Source: Dehalococcoidia bacterium (GTDB lineage: Bacteria; Chloroflexota; Dehalococcoidia; GIF9; AB-539-J10). From it: a DNA stretch of 37,127 nucleotides. Below are positions 15,888 through 24,699 of this stretch, piece by piece. A program made the position numbers and the translations under genes. The stretch lies in contig JAUWQI010000013.1 in assembly GCA_030611085.1 (NCBI GenBank), positions 1 to 37,127 on the forward strand, in the 5' to 3' direction. Under the pieces are notes generated by a model, which saw only the letters and a program-made list of their open reading frames with translations, was not told where the DNA came from and did not search any database. Within the stretch, counting starts at the first letter, position 1, and each line of letters begins with the position of its first letter.

Positions 15888-17075
15888 ATGAAGAAATGGC
15901 TCAGTCTAATAGTAGCGATTTGCTTGCTTAGTGTAGTATTCGCCGGGTGTGCTAAGTCTCAAACCACAGCTCAAGATACTGTCGAGGTTACCCGAGGTGA
16001 TTTAGTCATAGGCATCTCTATCAGCGGCAACTTAGAAATGCCTCATAAGACAAATCTATCATTTGGCACTGCTGGCATGGTAAAGGAGATAGCCTGTGAT
16101 GAAGGAGACAAAATAAGCAAGGACCAGGTATTAGCCAAACTCGATGTTCCCTCTCTTGAGGCAAGTGTAGCGATGAGACAGGCGGAGTATGACATGGCTG
16201 AATTACGACTCATGCAAACAATCTATCCCCATTTTACCAATACCTACGGTACCGATTTACCCGCGACATGGCTGGCTTTGGGTGATGCTCAGGATAAAGT
16301 AGAAGAGGCCCAGGAACTCTTGAAGCAAGGGAAAATCGAGGAGGCACAAATCTTACTGGAGCAAGTTAAAGAGAGTTTAGATAAGGCGGAAAGAAAATCG
16401 CAATCCAGACGATTGGATTTACCTCTCTCGGTTAAATTGGCGGAGCTGCAAGTGGACCAAGCCGAAGCAGTCTTGGATATGGCTAAGGCTGAGTTAGCCA
16501 AAGCAACCATCATTGCTCCTTTCGATGGCATAGTGACCGATGTTGTGATAAACGAAGGGCAGCAGCTCTCAGCTATGACTTATGCCAATCCAGCAATATG
16601 TCTGGTTGACACCAGTGAGATAAAGATGAGCGGCTCCATTGATGAAATAGATATCTCCGAGGTGGGGCTAGGTCAGGAGGCAGATATTACTTTAGACGCA
16701 TTGCCTGATAAAGAAGTGAAAGGCAAGGTAACCTTTATCTCTCAAGCAGGCACAGTTCAGACAGGAGTGGTATCTTATAAAACTACCATAACTTTGGAAA
16801 CCCCCAACAAGGAACTCCGGGATGGCATGAGCGCCACCGCCGATATCGTCCTCGACCGTCGTGAAAATGTATTACTGATACCAAATCGCGTTATCCAGGG
16901 TTCCCTGGATAACCCTTCGGTGGAAGTTGTCGTGGGTGAGCAGACTGAGAAAAGACAGGTTACTTTGGGCTTATCGGATGGAATGAATACCGAGGTTTTG
17001 TCTGGGCTCGAAGAAGGTGAGGAAGTGGTGTTGCCTCATGTATCACAATTTCCCTTCATGCCTTTTGGTGGATAA
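15888..17075 (+). CDS. Lipoprotein membrane-fusion protein of an ABC efflux system (MacA/HlyD-like)
   Basis: A 395-aa periplasmic-adaptor-type protein. The N-terminus is a lipoprotein signal peptide (KKWLSLIVAICLLSVVFAGC) with lipobox VFAGC and Cys21. A split lipoyl/barrel-sandwich domain follows (TNLSFGTAGMVKEIACDEGDKISKDQVLAKLD and ATIIAPFDGIVTDVVINEGQ) around a coiled-coil hairpin at about 90-195 rich in Glu, Ala and Gln. Beta-barrel and membrane-proximal domains make up the rest. Downstream are a MacB-type ATPase and permease, so this is the adaptor of a MacAB-like exporter. With lipid anchoring it could work in a monoderm-like envelope, bridging to the outer face without a TolC. Confidence 0.93.
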   Translation: MKKWLSLIVAICLLSVVFAGCAKSQTTAQDTVEVTRGDLVIGISISGNLEMPHKTNLSFGTAGMVKEIACDEGDKISKDQVLAKLDVPSLEASVAMRQAEYDMAELRLMQTIYPHFTNTYGTDLPATWLALGDAQDKVEEAQELLKQGKIEEAQILLEQVKESLDKAERKSQSRRLDLPLSVKLAELQVDQAEAVLDMAKAELAKATIIAPFDGIVTDVVINEGQQLSAMTYANPAICLVDTSEIKMSGSIDEIDISEVGLGQEADITLDALPDKEVKGKVTFISQAGTVQTGVVSYKTTITLETPNKELRDGMSATADIVLDRRENVLLIPNRVIQGSLDNPSVEVVVGEQTEKRQVTLGLSDGMNTEVLSGLEEGEEVVLPHVSQFPFMPFGG

Positions 17076-17104
17076 ATGATTAGGAATGTTTAGCAATTCA
17101 GTTT

Positions 17105-17238
17105 GTCATTCTGAGCCCTTCGCTTCTTGTCATTCTGAGGGAGCGAAGCGACTGAAGAATCTCGCTCAGGACGGGCTCCGCGAAGAATTTAGACCCTTCG
17201 CTATCGCTCAGGGTGACAATTGGACGGTCAGGGTGACA
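17105..17238. repeat. Compound hairpin-element unit between adaptor and ATPase genes
   Basis: It begins with two ATTCT-type starts and a GAAGAATCT half, passes through CTCAGGACGGGCTCCGCGAAG, and ends with an inverted copy whose arms are ACCCT/AGGGT on the minus strand. It is thus a head-to-head composite. A short extra GTCAGGGTGAC follows at 17228. Confidence 0.9.
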
Positions 17239-17255
17239 AGTAAGGCGATGGGCAA

Positions 17256-17918
17256 GTGATTGAGTTAAATAATCTGGCAAAGGTATATAGAGCGGGTCGG
17301 ACGGAGATTCCTGCTCTGCGGGGAATAAGCTGTCGCATCGAGGCAGGAGAGATGATATCTATTACAGGTCCGTCTGGTTCGGGCAAATCTACTTTGATGA
17401 ATATCCTCGGCTGTCTCGATAAACCCACTTCGGGGCGATATCTTTTGGAGGAAATTGAGGTAAGTAAGCTCAATGATAATGAATTAGCCGAGATAAGGAA
17501 TAAAAAAATAGGCTTTGTCTTCCAAAGCTTTAATTTATTGTCTCGAAATACAGCTCTGGCTAATGTAGAATTGCCGCTTATTTACAGTGGGAGCAGCAAT
17601 CGGAGACAAAGAGCTTTACAAGCATTGGAATCTGTAGGGCTGGCTCACCGAGCCAGCCATAAGCCAAGTGAGTTAGCTGGGGGCGAACAACAGAGAGTAG
17701 CCATAGCTCGAGCACTGATAAATAACCCCTCTCTTATTTTAGCTGATGAACCCACAGGCAATCTTGATACCCAGACTAGCAAGGAAATTATGCTTCTTTT
17801 CCAGCAGTTGAATCAGCAGGGGATAACCATTGTTTTGGTTACCCATGAGCCAGATATTGCCGCTTATACCCAACGCACTATTAAAATTCGGGATGGTCAA
17901 ATAGAAGGAGATGTTTAA
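17256..17918 (+). CDS. ABC transporter ATP-binding protein, MacB-type
   Basis: A 220-aa ATPase with a GTG start. Walker A is GPSGSGKST (38-46), the Q-loop is FVFQSFNLL, the signature is LAGGEQQ (140-146), Walker B is [12 protein letters not shown] (160-171) and the switch histidine is in LVTHEPD. It is the standalone nucleotide-binding subunit for the frameshifted permease downstream. The compound repeats on both sides (17105-17238 and 17929-18041) have been inserted at both gene junctions, lengthening what were probably tight operon spacings. Confidence 0.95.
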   Translation: MIELNNLAKVYRAGRTEIPALRGISCRIEAGEMISITGPSGSGKSTLMNILGCLDKPTSGRYLLEEIEVSKLNDNELAEIRNKKIGFVFQSFNLLSRNTALANVELPLIYSGSSNRRQRALQALESVGLAHRASHKPSELAGGEQQRVAIARALINNPSLILADEPTGNLDTQTSKEIMLLFQQLNQQGITIVLVTHEPDIAAYTQRTIKIRDGQIEGDV

Positions 17919-17928
17919 CGACCCGTCT

Positions 17929-18041
17929 GTCATTCTGAGCCCTTCGCCTCCTGTCATTCTGAGGGAGCGAAACGACCGAAGAATCTTGCTCAGGATAAAC
18001 TCCGCGAAGAATCTAGACCCTTCGCTAGCGTTCAGGGTGAC
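17929..18041. repeat. Compound hairpin-element unit between ATPase and permease genes
   Basis: Near-duplicate of 17105-17217: ATTCT-type starts, CGACCGAAGAATCTTGCTC, AACTCCGCGAAGAATCTAG, then an inverted ACCCT/AGGGT element ending GGGTGACAG. The outer ends CTGTCA and TGACAG are complementary, so the whole unit can fold. Confidence 0.9.
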
Positions 18042-18062
18042 AGGTAGTTTTCAAATAGAACA

Positions 18063-19312
18063 ATGAAACTGTGGGATTGCTTCGCCACCGCTCTGCGTAC
18101 TTTGTCCAGCAATAAGCTGAGGTCGGCTTTAACCATGCTGGGCATTTTAATTGGCGTAGCTGCTGTTATCTCAGTGATATCTTTAGGTAGGGCACAGCAA
18201 GTTCAGCAGAGAGAAGCATTTGCGTCCCTGGGGTCTAATCTAATATATGTCATGCCTGGTGCCCCCAGTGGCATGGGTGGGATGGGAGGAACGATGGGCA
18301 CCGCGGTAACACTAACACTGGAGGATGCTGAGGCAATCGCTCGTAACGCCCCTTCTGTAGCTGCAGTGGCACCGGTAGTGCAAACCACAGCTCATATATA
18401 GTGGCCGGAGGGGAAAATATGGGAACCATGGTTGCTGGAGTGACCCCTGAATACCAGTGGGTTAACAATCTTACTCTGGCCCAAGGCAGTTTCATCAGCG
18501 AGCAAAATTACAAAGGAAGGTCAAGAGTGGTTGTCTTGGGACATCAGATAGCTGAAACCTTATTTGGTTCAATGCATCCTGTGGGACAAACTGTAAGGAT
18601 TGATGGACGCCAATTCAAGGTTATTGGTGTGCTGGAAAGTAAAGGGAGTACTTTTGGGGTTGAGGATTTAGTGGTTCTTGCTCCTTTATCCACGGTGCAA
18701 TCAACTTTGGTATCTCAGCAAGTAAGTAGCATAGGGCACAGTGTCAGTGCTATCAGCATTCAGGCTAAAAGTAGCGATGAGATAAACTCCGCTAGAGAGG
18801 AAATTACCAATATCTTGCGTCAGCGCCATCACCTCAGAGAGGGGGAAGATGATGACTTCACTGTCATAAGTATGGAAGCTATGAGTGGCATCGCTGAGCA
18901 AGTGCTGGGAATTGTGCAGATTATCCTTGGAGCTATAGCTGGCATCTCACTGCTTGTTGGCGGCATTGGCATTATGAATATCATGCTGGTTTCGGTAACT
19001 GAGCGCACCAGAGAGATTGGGCTGCGGAAGGCATTAGGGGCAAAGCGCCGCGATATTTTAACTCAATTTCTCACTGAAGCTGCCGTGCTTAGCCTCTGCG
19101 GTGGTGCTATAGGGGTAGGTATTGGTTGGCTTATAGTTAAAATCATGTCTATTGTAGCGGCAAATGCCGGTTTCCCCTTCCCTGCTATGCTTCCGGGTGA
19201 TGTCATTGCCTTAGCGGTGGGAGTATCAATCGTTATCGGGCTTGTTTCTGGCATTTATCCAGCGGTTAGAGCAGCGCGACTCAACCCCATTGAGGCTTTA
19301 CGCCACGAATAA
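18063..19312 (+). pseudogene. MacB-type ABC permease split by a frameshift
   Basis: Two adjacent ORFs (18063-18401 and 18401-19312) together make one MacB-like permease of about 415 residues. The first holds the N-terminal helix (LRSALTMLGILIGVAAVISVISLG) and the start of the periplasmic domain, ending VVQTTAHI before TAG. The second resumes at VAGGENMGTMVAGVTPEYQW and carries the rest of that domain and three helices with the ERTREIGLRKALGA coupling loop, ending LNPIEALRHE as expected. The junction is CATATATAG; removing one AT gives the continuous reading H-I-V-A-G-G. It could be a recent inactivating mutation, a slippage site giving some full-length product, or an assembly error. Confidence 0.9.
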
Positions 19313-19343
19313 AAAGAAATTTAAAAATCAAAAGTCAAAATGA

Positions 19344-19370
19344 AGATTGCTTCGTTTCACTCGCAATGAC
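19344..19370 (-). repeat. Hairpin element (ATTGC variant) after the permease
   Basis: On the minus strand: GTC, arm ATTGC, GAGTGAAACGAA, arm GCAAT, CT. Lies between the convergent permease and folE genes, in an otherwise AT-rich spacer. Confidence 0.88.
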
Positions 19371-19417
19371 ATTACTTTTCAATTTTTGCTCTGTATTTTT
19401 GCATTTTAATCTTTTAA

Positions 19418-19987
19418 CTAGCTTTTCCCTTGAATCAAGGATAGAAACTCGGAGCGAGTAACCGCTTTACTGCGGAAACTTCCCCTTACAGCCGAGGTTA
19501 TCATAGTCGTCCCTGGCTTTTTAATTCCTCGCATAATCATGCACAGGTGCTCTGCTTGGATAACCACGCCTACACCATCGGGATGGAGAGTTTCAAAAAT
19601 GGTGTCGGCAATTTGCTTGGTCATCCTCTCCTGAAGTTGGGGCCTTTTGGCGAATATCTCTACCACTCTGGCTAGCTTGCTTACTCCCACTACTTTGCCG
19701 CCAACAGCAGGAACATAACCTACATGAGCCACCCCGTAGAAGGGAAGGAGATGATGCTCGCACATAGAATAGAAGGGGATATCTCTCAAGATTACCATTT
19801 CATAATGCCCCGCCTCGAAGCCTACTGATAGCTCAGCCCTGGGGTCAGCATCCAATCCAGAAAAAAGCTCGGCATACATTTCAGCCACTCGCCGTGGAGT
19901 GTCTTTCATGCCTTCTTTAGAAAAGCCTTGGCCAATAGCCTCAATTAAAGAAGCTGTGGCAAGTTTGACTTTATCTTGGTCAATCAT
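19418..19987 (-). CDS. folE: GTP cyclohydrolase I (FolE type 1)
   Basis: A 189-aa zinc enzyme converting GTP to 7,8-dihydroneopterin triphosphate, the first step of folate and pterin synthesis. Conserved blocks are GMKDTPRRVAEMY, FYSMCEHHLLPFYGVAHVGY (zinc Cys and catalytic His), KLARVVEIFAKRPQLQERMT, GVGVVIQAEHLCMIMRG (second zinc Cys) and a GSFRS-type ending. Length is normal. It directly abuts the stop of the upstream flavin reductase (TAG then ATG), so the two are co-transcribed; no other folate genes are in view. Confidence 0.98.
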   Translation of the reverse strand: MIDQDKVKLATASLIEAIGQGFSKEGMKDTPRRVAEMYAELFSGLDADPRAELSVGFEAGHYEMVILRDIPFYSMCEHHLLPFYGVAHVGYVPAVGGKVVGVSKLARVVEIFAKRPQLQERMTKQIADTIFETLHPDGVGVVIQAEHLCMIMRGIKKPGTTMITSAVRGSFRSKAVTRSEFLSLIQGKS

Positions 19988-20554
19988 CTAAATCCCTCGC
20001 TTTACAAATCTCACGCTATTCTTATCTGTGGTGGCGTAGAATTCAGCACCAAGGTAGAGAAGCGGCTTTATCTTGTTTAAGTCAAGTACCTGTTTTTCAG
20101 TGAAGACCTCTTCGAGGAGATGCACCACCACAATTTCGCCCACAACCCAAATATGGTCACCGTAGGCTTTGCTATCTACCAGCTTGCATTCATAAGCAGC
20201 ATAGGCGTCTTTTAATATAGGCACCCCTGTCTTTAAGGGCTTCTCTTTCTTGATATTAAGCCTTTCAAATTTGTTTATCTCCTGTCCTGGAGTGCCACCA
20301 ACAAAAGCGGCAAGTGAAGCTTTCTCAAAAGGTATAAAGTTAATGCCAAACTCCCTGCTTTCAGTGATAAGCTGATAAGTGAATCTCTTGGGTGAAATAG
20401 AGACACCGTAAAGGGGTGGATTAACGGAAATCGAGCTATGCCACGCAGCAGTCATAGCATTATCTTTGCCTCCAGCACTAGCGGTAACTATAACTGCTAC
20501 CTTAGGATAATGCTGGCTAAATCCTGCGATATTCTCTGTGATAATCTTCGGCAT
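19988..20554 (-). CDS. Flavin reductase family protein
   Basis: A 188-aa FMN-binding split-barrel protein: NAMTAAWHSSISVNPPLYGVSISPKRFTY, EFGINFIPFEKASLAAFVGG, and GVPILKDAYAAYECKLVDSKAYGDHIWVVGEIV follow the flavin reductase fold. It is more distant from the two copies at 9106-10387 than they are from each other, and lacks a rubredoxin domain. It sits upstream of folE in the same transcript; the functional link to pterin synthesis is unclear. Confidence 0.9.
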   Translation of the reverse strand: MPKIITENIAGFSQHYPKVAVIVTASAGGKDNAMTAAWHSSISVNPPLYGVSISPKRFTYQLITESREFGINFIPFEKASLAAFVGGTPGQEINKFERLNIKKEKPLKTGVPILKDAYAAYECKLVDSKAYGDHIWVVGEIVVVHLLEEVFTEKQVLDLNKIKPLLYLGAEFYATTDKNSVRFVKRGI

Positions 20555-20637
20555 ATTTCCTGAAAAGTAAAAATCAAAGATAAAGAATCAAAATGACAAA
20601 CCTTCCATTTTTGTCAAATTCTAATATCTAAACTCCA

Positions 20638-20744
20638 AATCCTAAACAAATTCCAAATTCAAATACCAAAACCCCCTTTGTTTTGAATTTTTGTCATTAG
20701 TGCTTCGATATTGTTTAGAATTTAGGATTTCGTGCTTAGGATTT
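20638..20744. repeat. AT-rich interspersed element (empty-site copy) at the end of thrC
   Basis: Read on the minus strand it runs AAATCCTAAGCACGAAAT, CTAAACAATATCGAAGCAC, GGTATTTGAATTTGGAATTTG. It matches 36843-36992 over about 100 nt, where a hairpin element is inserted. It supplies the thrC stop codon. Confidence 0.9.
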
Positions 20745-21803
20745 ATCATGTCCATGGGTAAACCCTAACGCTTCCTCAATCGCAGTCAGGTCAGCAGGAA
20801 GCTCAAGTAAAGGTGGAGCATATTTAGCTGGCACATCAGGGTCCTTCAGGCCTGTTCCCGTGATGATGCAGACTACTCTCTTGCCAGAAAAGTCTTCTTT
20901 TTTTGCCAGCTTGATAAGTCCAGCCACGGAGGCAGCCGAAGCTGGCTCACCAAAAACGCCCTCCTGGGTTGCGGCTAATCTGTAGGCGTTTATAATTTCA
21001 TCATCGGTGACGCAGTCGATAATGCCACCCGACTCATCTCGGGCAGCCACTGCCTTCTGCCAGCTAGCTGGGTTGCCAATACGAATGGCTGTGGCAATGG
21101 TCTTAGGGCGCTTAACAATTTTGCCTCGTACTATAGGTGCGGCACCTGCTGCCTGGAAGCCCATCATTTTAGGAGTATGGCTTGCCTTGCCCATTTGATA
21201 GTACTCGACAAATCCTTTCCAGTAAGCAGTGATATTGCCAGCATTGCCCACGGGTATAAAGAGATAATCGGGAGCATCACCAAGAGCATCCACGATTTCA
21301 AAAGCGGCAGTTTTTTGACCTTCGATGCGATTGGGATTTAAGGAGTTAACCAGGGTGACCGAATATTTTTGGGTTAAGGCACGCACTATCTGCAATGCCT
21401 GGTCGAAATTACCTTTTATGTTTATGATTTGAGCATCGTAAACGATGGCTTGAGCCAGTTTTCCCATAGCTATCTTTCCTTTGGGAATGATAACGATGGT
21501 TTTAAGTCCAAATCTAGCTCCGAAAGCTGCTGCTGAGGCACTGGTATTGCCAGTGGAGGCACAGATGATACTGGAGCTGCCGCCTTCCATAGCTTTAGCT
21601 ACTGCCACTACCATACCTCGGTCTTTAAACGAGCCAGTGGGGTTACAACCCTCAAGCTTGAAGTAAAGTTCACCGCACCCAAGCTCTTTCTCCAGGCTTC
21701 GTGACCGTACTAGAGGCGTATCTCCTTCGCCAAGCGTGAGCATAGGCGTAGCTGGAGTAATGGGGAGAAAATCCTGATATCTAGCTAGAACGCCTTGCTT
21801 CAT
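20736..21803 (-). CDS. thrC: Threonine synthase
   Basis: A 355-aa PLP enzyme converting O-phosphohomoserine to threonine. [13 protein letters not shown] opens the fold; [10 protein letters not shown] contains the PLP lysine (Lys60); [18 protein letters not shown] and [15 protein letters not shown] are cofactor-binding loops; [12 protein letters not shown] is the C-terminal phosphate loop. Length is normal for the short thermophile/plant-like class. The last three codons (AAA TCC TAA) coincide with the end of an AT-rich repeat, so the native C-terminus has been altered slightly. It overlaps hom by 4 nt. Confidence 0.97.
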   Translation of the reverse strand: MKQGVLARYQDFLPITPATPMLTLGEGDTPLVRSRSLEKELGCGELYFKLEGCNPTGSFKDRGMVVAVAKAMEGGSSSIICASTGNTSASAAAFGARFGLKTIVIIPKGKIAMGKLAQAIVYDAQIINIKGNFDQALQIVRALTQKYSVTLVNSLNPNRIEGQKTAAFEIVDALGDAPDYLFIPVGNAGNITAYWKGFVEYYQMGKASHTPKMMGFQAAGAAPIVRGKIVKRPKTIATAIRIGNPASWQKAVAARDESGGIIDCVTDDEIINAYRLAATQEGVFGEPASAASVAGLIKLAKKEDFSGKRVVCIITGTGLKDPDVPAKYAPPLLELPADLTAIEEALGFTHGHDKS

Positions 21804-23095
21804 CCTTCGACCCTGATAAAATTTGAGACTTCGTTTACTACTGCCAGCTGTTTTACTTCCTCAAGAGCTTTCTGCACTGCCTTTTCCTCTGCGGGATGAG
21901 TCATGATAACAAGCACAGCGGTTTGGGCTGCCAGGTCACTCTCTTTCTGAATAACCGCGGAGATGCTAATAGAGTTATCGCCCAAAACTCTACTAATTTG
22001 AGTCAAAACGCTAGGGCGGTCAGCCACATTCATCCTGAAATAGTAGCGTGTCTTTATATCCCTCATAGGCTTAATTGGTAATTCCTGATTTAGCTGTAGT
22101 TCAGGAACATAGTTTGCCCCATGGCAAATATCTCTAGCTATAATCAAGGCATCAGCTACAATAGCGCTAGCGGCTTGCGAAGCTCCGGCGCCTTGCCCGG
22201 AAAAGACCAGGTCGCCAGCTAAGTCTCCTTCCACTTGAATGGCATTATAAACACCGTCTACCTTAGCTAACTGAGAATCCTCAGGAATGAAGGCAGGATG
22301 AACACGCACCTCGATTGTCCCATTATCCCTCTTGGCGATAGCCAGAAGCTTGATAGCATAACCAAATTCCTTTGCGTAGCGGAAATCGCTAGCCTGGAGG
22401 CGAGAAATCCCCTCACAATATATATCTTGAGGGTCAACACGAGTGTGGAAAGCCAGGGTGGATAAAATAGCCAATTTATAAGCAGCATCCATTCCTTCAA
22501 TGTCGTTAGCTGGGTTGGCTTCAGCATAACCTAATTTTTGAGCTTGCTTTAGGGCTGTAGAAAAATCCCATCCTTCCTGTGACATCTGTGTCAAAATATA
22601 GTTGGTAGTGCCGTTGAGGATAGCATAAATAGTGGAGATGTCGTTAGCCGCCAAATCTTGTTGAAACGGAGATATAAGTGGTATGCCACTACCTACACTT
22701 GCCTCATAGCGAAGTTGAAGGTTGTGTTCTTTGGCTGAAGATAGCAACTCATACCCATGCTTGGCGATTACTTCCTTGTTGGCAGTGACCACATGCTTTC
22801 CATTGCTTATAGCTTGTTTTATATATTCTAAGGCTGGGTGCTCACCTCCGATAACTTCAATCACTATGTCTACTTCAGGGTCGGTGGTAACTTCCTCAAT
22901 CCTATCTGTCATTGCGAGCGAAGCGAAGCAATCTAGCCGTGCTTTATTTACATCTCGCTCCAGTACTTTCTTCAAAACAAGCGGAGCTCCTATTTGCTCA
23001 GCTAATTTGTTTGATTTGTTAAGTAGAATTTTAGCTACTGCGCTGCCAACAGTGCCCAATCCCAGCAAACCAACGCCAATATCTCTTCTGCTCAT
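21800..23095 (-). CDS. hom: Homoserine dehydrogenase with ACT domain and a repeat-encoded insert
   Basis: A 431-aa NAD(P)-dependent enzyme reducing aspartate semialdehyde to homoserine. The Rossmann motif is [14 protein letters not shown] (10-23). [31 protein letters not shown] is the nucleotide and catalytic segment; [12 protein letters not shown] and [23 protein letters not shown] form the substrate site. A C-terminal ACT domain (about 355-431, [22 protein letters not shown]) suggests threonine feedback. Residues [10 protein letters not shown], between VNKAR and DRIEEV, are a translated hairpin element (22908-22934) lying in a loop of the NAD domain. The overlapping thrC makes this a threonine-branch operon. 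Confidence 0.97.
   Translation of the reverse strand: MSRRDIGVGLLGLGTVGSAVAKILLNKSNKLAEQIGAPLVLKKVLERDVNKARLDCFASLAMTDRIEEVTTDPEVDIVIEVIGGEHPALEYIKQAISNGKHVVTANKEVIAKHGYELLSSAKEHNLQLRYEASVGSGIPLISPFQQDLAANDISTIYAILNGTTNYILTQMSQEGWDFSTALKQAQKLGYAEANPANDIEGMDAAYKLAILSTLAFHTRVDPQDIYCEGISRLQASDFRYAKEFGYAIKLLAIAKRDNGTIEVRVHPAFIPEDSQLAKVDGVYNAIQVEGDLAGDLVFSGQGAGASQAASAIVADALIIARDICHGANYVPELQLNQELPIKPMRDIKTRYYFRMNVADRPSVLTQISRVLGDNSISISAVIQKESDLAAQTAVLVIMTHPAEEKAVQKALEEVKQLAVVNEVSNFIRVEG
22908..22934 (+). repeat. Hairpin element (ATTGC variant) inside hom
   Basis: A perfect 27-nt copy: GTC, ATTGC, GAGCGAAGCGAA, GCAAT, CT. The antisense strand is translated in hom as [10 protein letters not shown]. 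Its 27-nt length preserves the frame. Confidence 0.93.
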
Positions 23096-23099
23096 GGCA

Positions 23100-24338
23100 T
23101 CATCTCCTTTGCAAGACCCTCGCTATAGCCAGGTTCTCCTTTTCTTCATTAAGGTAATTGTTAATAGTGCTGGTTTCCCTTTGCATCTGAAGCCACTCAG
23201 TAAAGTCGTTTTGTGCTAGCCCCTTTCTAACTTCGTTGCTAAGTTCATGTTCACCCTTCCCCAAAACTCTAACTATCCAATAACCACCGGTAGTCTGAAC
23301 TGATTTATCTTTAACTGGTTCGCTGATAACATTCAAGTCAAGATTAAAGACAACTTCGTTGAAGGCATCACCGAAATCATTGCTCTCTTTTTCTTCCTCT
23401 TTCAGCCAGCCTAGATCGCCACCGTTATCCTTGCTTGTATGCTGAGAATGTTCTTTGGCTAACTCAGCGAAATTCTCATCGGTTAACTCATCCTCAACTT
23501 TGTCAGTCTCCTGCTTACTACCTAGCAATATTGCTCTGGCTTTTATCCCTTTCTCCTCATCTTTATTGGTAACCTCTATCAGCCAGTAGCCAATGCTTTT
23601 GGGTGTCGAATTATCGTAAATCTTGCTTAATTCATTCGACTCGGAGCTGAAAACAGCATCTCCAATCAAGGTGTTCGGCATTAGCTCTTGGGGTAGCCAG
23701 TCCAAATCGCCCTCAGCTTGAGGATTACAGGAGAACTCATCGATAAAGGCAGCGAAATCTTCACCACTCTCGCTTCTAGTTACCACTTCATCAGCTACCT
23801 TGTTGCTTTCCACTAGCATCACCTGGATATGTGCCTGTTCCATTGAATCAGGTAGCTGAGAGCCAAAATAGTTATCAAGGAGTTTTTCCCTTAATATTGC
23901 AACAGCTACTATATCTCGAAATGCTTTGCTATTGGGCACTTCGTTTTCTTTCATCTGCTCCTCTATCTCTTGGGCCCCGACGCTTATCCCTAAGCTTCCA
24001 GCCCCTTGCCGAACCAACTCATCTTGCACAATCTGATTGGTGACAAGGTTAGCCATATAATAAAGCTGAGATGGCTGCAAACCCTTAGTATAAGCATCAA
24101 TCATCTTCACATAGTAACCCATATTAAACGAGGTGTCATTTACCTCTATCACAACCTCGCGAAAAGGCTTAATTTTATCATTATAGGCTCCGTATCCTAC
24201 ATAACCTAGAATGCCTGCCAGGAAGACAGCGGCAGCGATTATTATGACTCGGCGTATCCTGGTTTGGCGCTGCCATTTGGAGAGCTGGCGCTTAGAGGGG
24301 GCTTGCTTGAGCTTAATTTTCTTTTGCTTCTTTGCCAA
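23100..24338 (-). CDS. Membrane-anchored parvulin-type peptidyl-prolyl isomerase (SurA/PrsA-like)
   Basis: A 412-aa protein with a very basic cytoplasmic N-terminus (MAKKQKKIKLKQAPSKRQ), one membrane helix at about 31-52 (VIIIAAAVFLAGILGYVGYG) and an extracytoplasmic part. A SurA_N-like helical region (about 60-160) is followed by two rotamase-like segments. The first, near 168-260, has EDFAAFIDEFSCNPQAEGDLDWL. The second, near 270-360, has NFAELAKEHSQHTSKDNGGDLGWL, the standard PpiC pattern. It helps fold secreted proteins. It has no lipobox, unlike PrsA of Firmicutes. It is 4 nt upstream of hom and may be co-transcribed with it. Confidence 0.9.
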   Translation of the reverse strand: MAKKQKKIKLKQAPSKRQLSKWQRQTRIRRVIIIAAAVFLAGILGYVGYGAYNDKIKPFREVVIEVNDTSFNMGYYVKMIDAYTKGLQPSQLYYMANLVTNQIVQDELVRQGAGSLGISVGAQEIEEQMKENEVPNSKAFRDIVAVAILREKLLDNYFGSQLPDSMEQAHIQVMLVESNKVADEVVTRSESGEDFAAFIDEFSCNPQAEGDLDWLPQELMPNTLIGDAVFSSESNELSKIYDNSTPKSIGYWLIEVTNKDEEKGIKARAILLGSKQETDKVEDELTDENFAELAKEHSQHTSKDNGGDLGWLKEEEKESNDFGDAFNEVVFNLDLNVISEPVKDKSVQTTGGYWIVRVLGKGEHELSNEVRKGLAQNDFTEWLQMQRETSTINNYLNEEKENLAIARVLQRR

Positions 24339-24356
24339 GGGCTACAACTCCTATCT

Positions 24357-24480
24357 GTTATTCTGAGTCCTGTGACCAAAGAATCTCACATATGGACTCC
24401 TCGCGGAGCCTATCCTGAGCAAGATTCTTCGGTCGCTTCGCTTCCTCAGAATGACAGGAAGTGGAGGGCTCAGAATGAGA
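24357..24480. repeat. Inverted pair of hairpin elements upstream of the foldase gene
   Basis: A direct copy with arms ATTCT/AGAAT (GTTATTCTGAG to AAGAATCT, 24357-24386) is followed by CTCGCGGAGCCTATCCTGAG and an inverted copy (AGATTCTTCGG to AGAATGAC, 24423-24455). A further CTCAGAATGAGA fragment follows. Confidence 0.88.
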
Positions 24481-24546
24481 TTTCTCATTTGACAACTATT
24501 GCCTCAGTAACTCTGTTATGATAGCATACTGAGGAGGGTTAAGCGA

Positions 24547-24620
24547 CGGGGTGTAGCGCAGTCTGGTAGCGCACCTGAATGGGGTTCAGGTGGTCAGAGG
24601 TTCAAATCCTCTCACCCCGA
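24547..24620 (+). tRNA. tRNA-Pro (anticodon GGG)
   Basis: All stems pair perfectly: acceptor CGGGGTG/CACCCCG, D stem GCGC/GCGC, anticodon stem CCTGA/TCAGG with loop ATGGGGT (anticodon GGG at 24581-24583), and T stem AGAGG/CCTCT with loop TTCAAAT. Discriminator base is A and the CCA end is not encoded. It reads CCC and CCU codons. Confidence 0.97.
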
Positions 24621-24699
24621 CTTTCGAATTTTGTTACAGAGAGCTGGGATTTAATGTCAGATGCCAGCCACTTTTCCACACAAATCAGCATGGAGCTAC

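Noticed and set aside
17105-18041. Possible CRISPR array because of repeated 26-nt units
   Set aside because: Units are not evenly spaced, occur in both orientations, have no uniform spacers and are scattered across 37 kb, with no cas gene.
24264-24521. 85-aa + strand ORF
   Set aside because: Antisense of the foldase N-terminus running into a repeat pair; no coding signal of its own.
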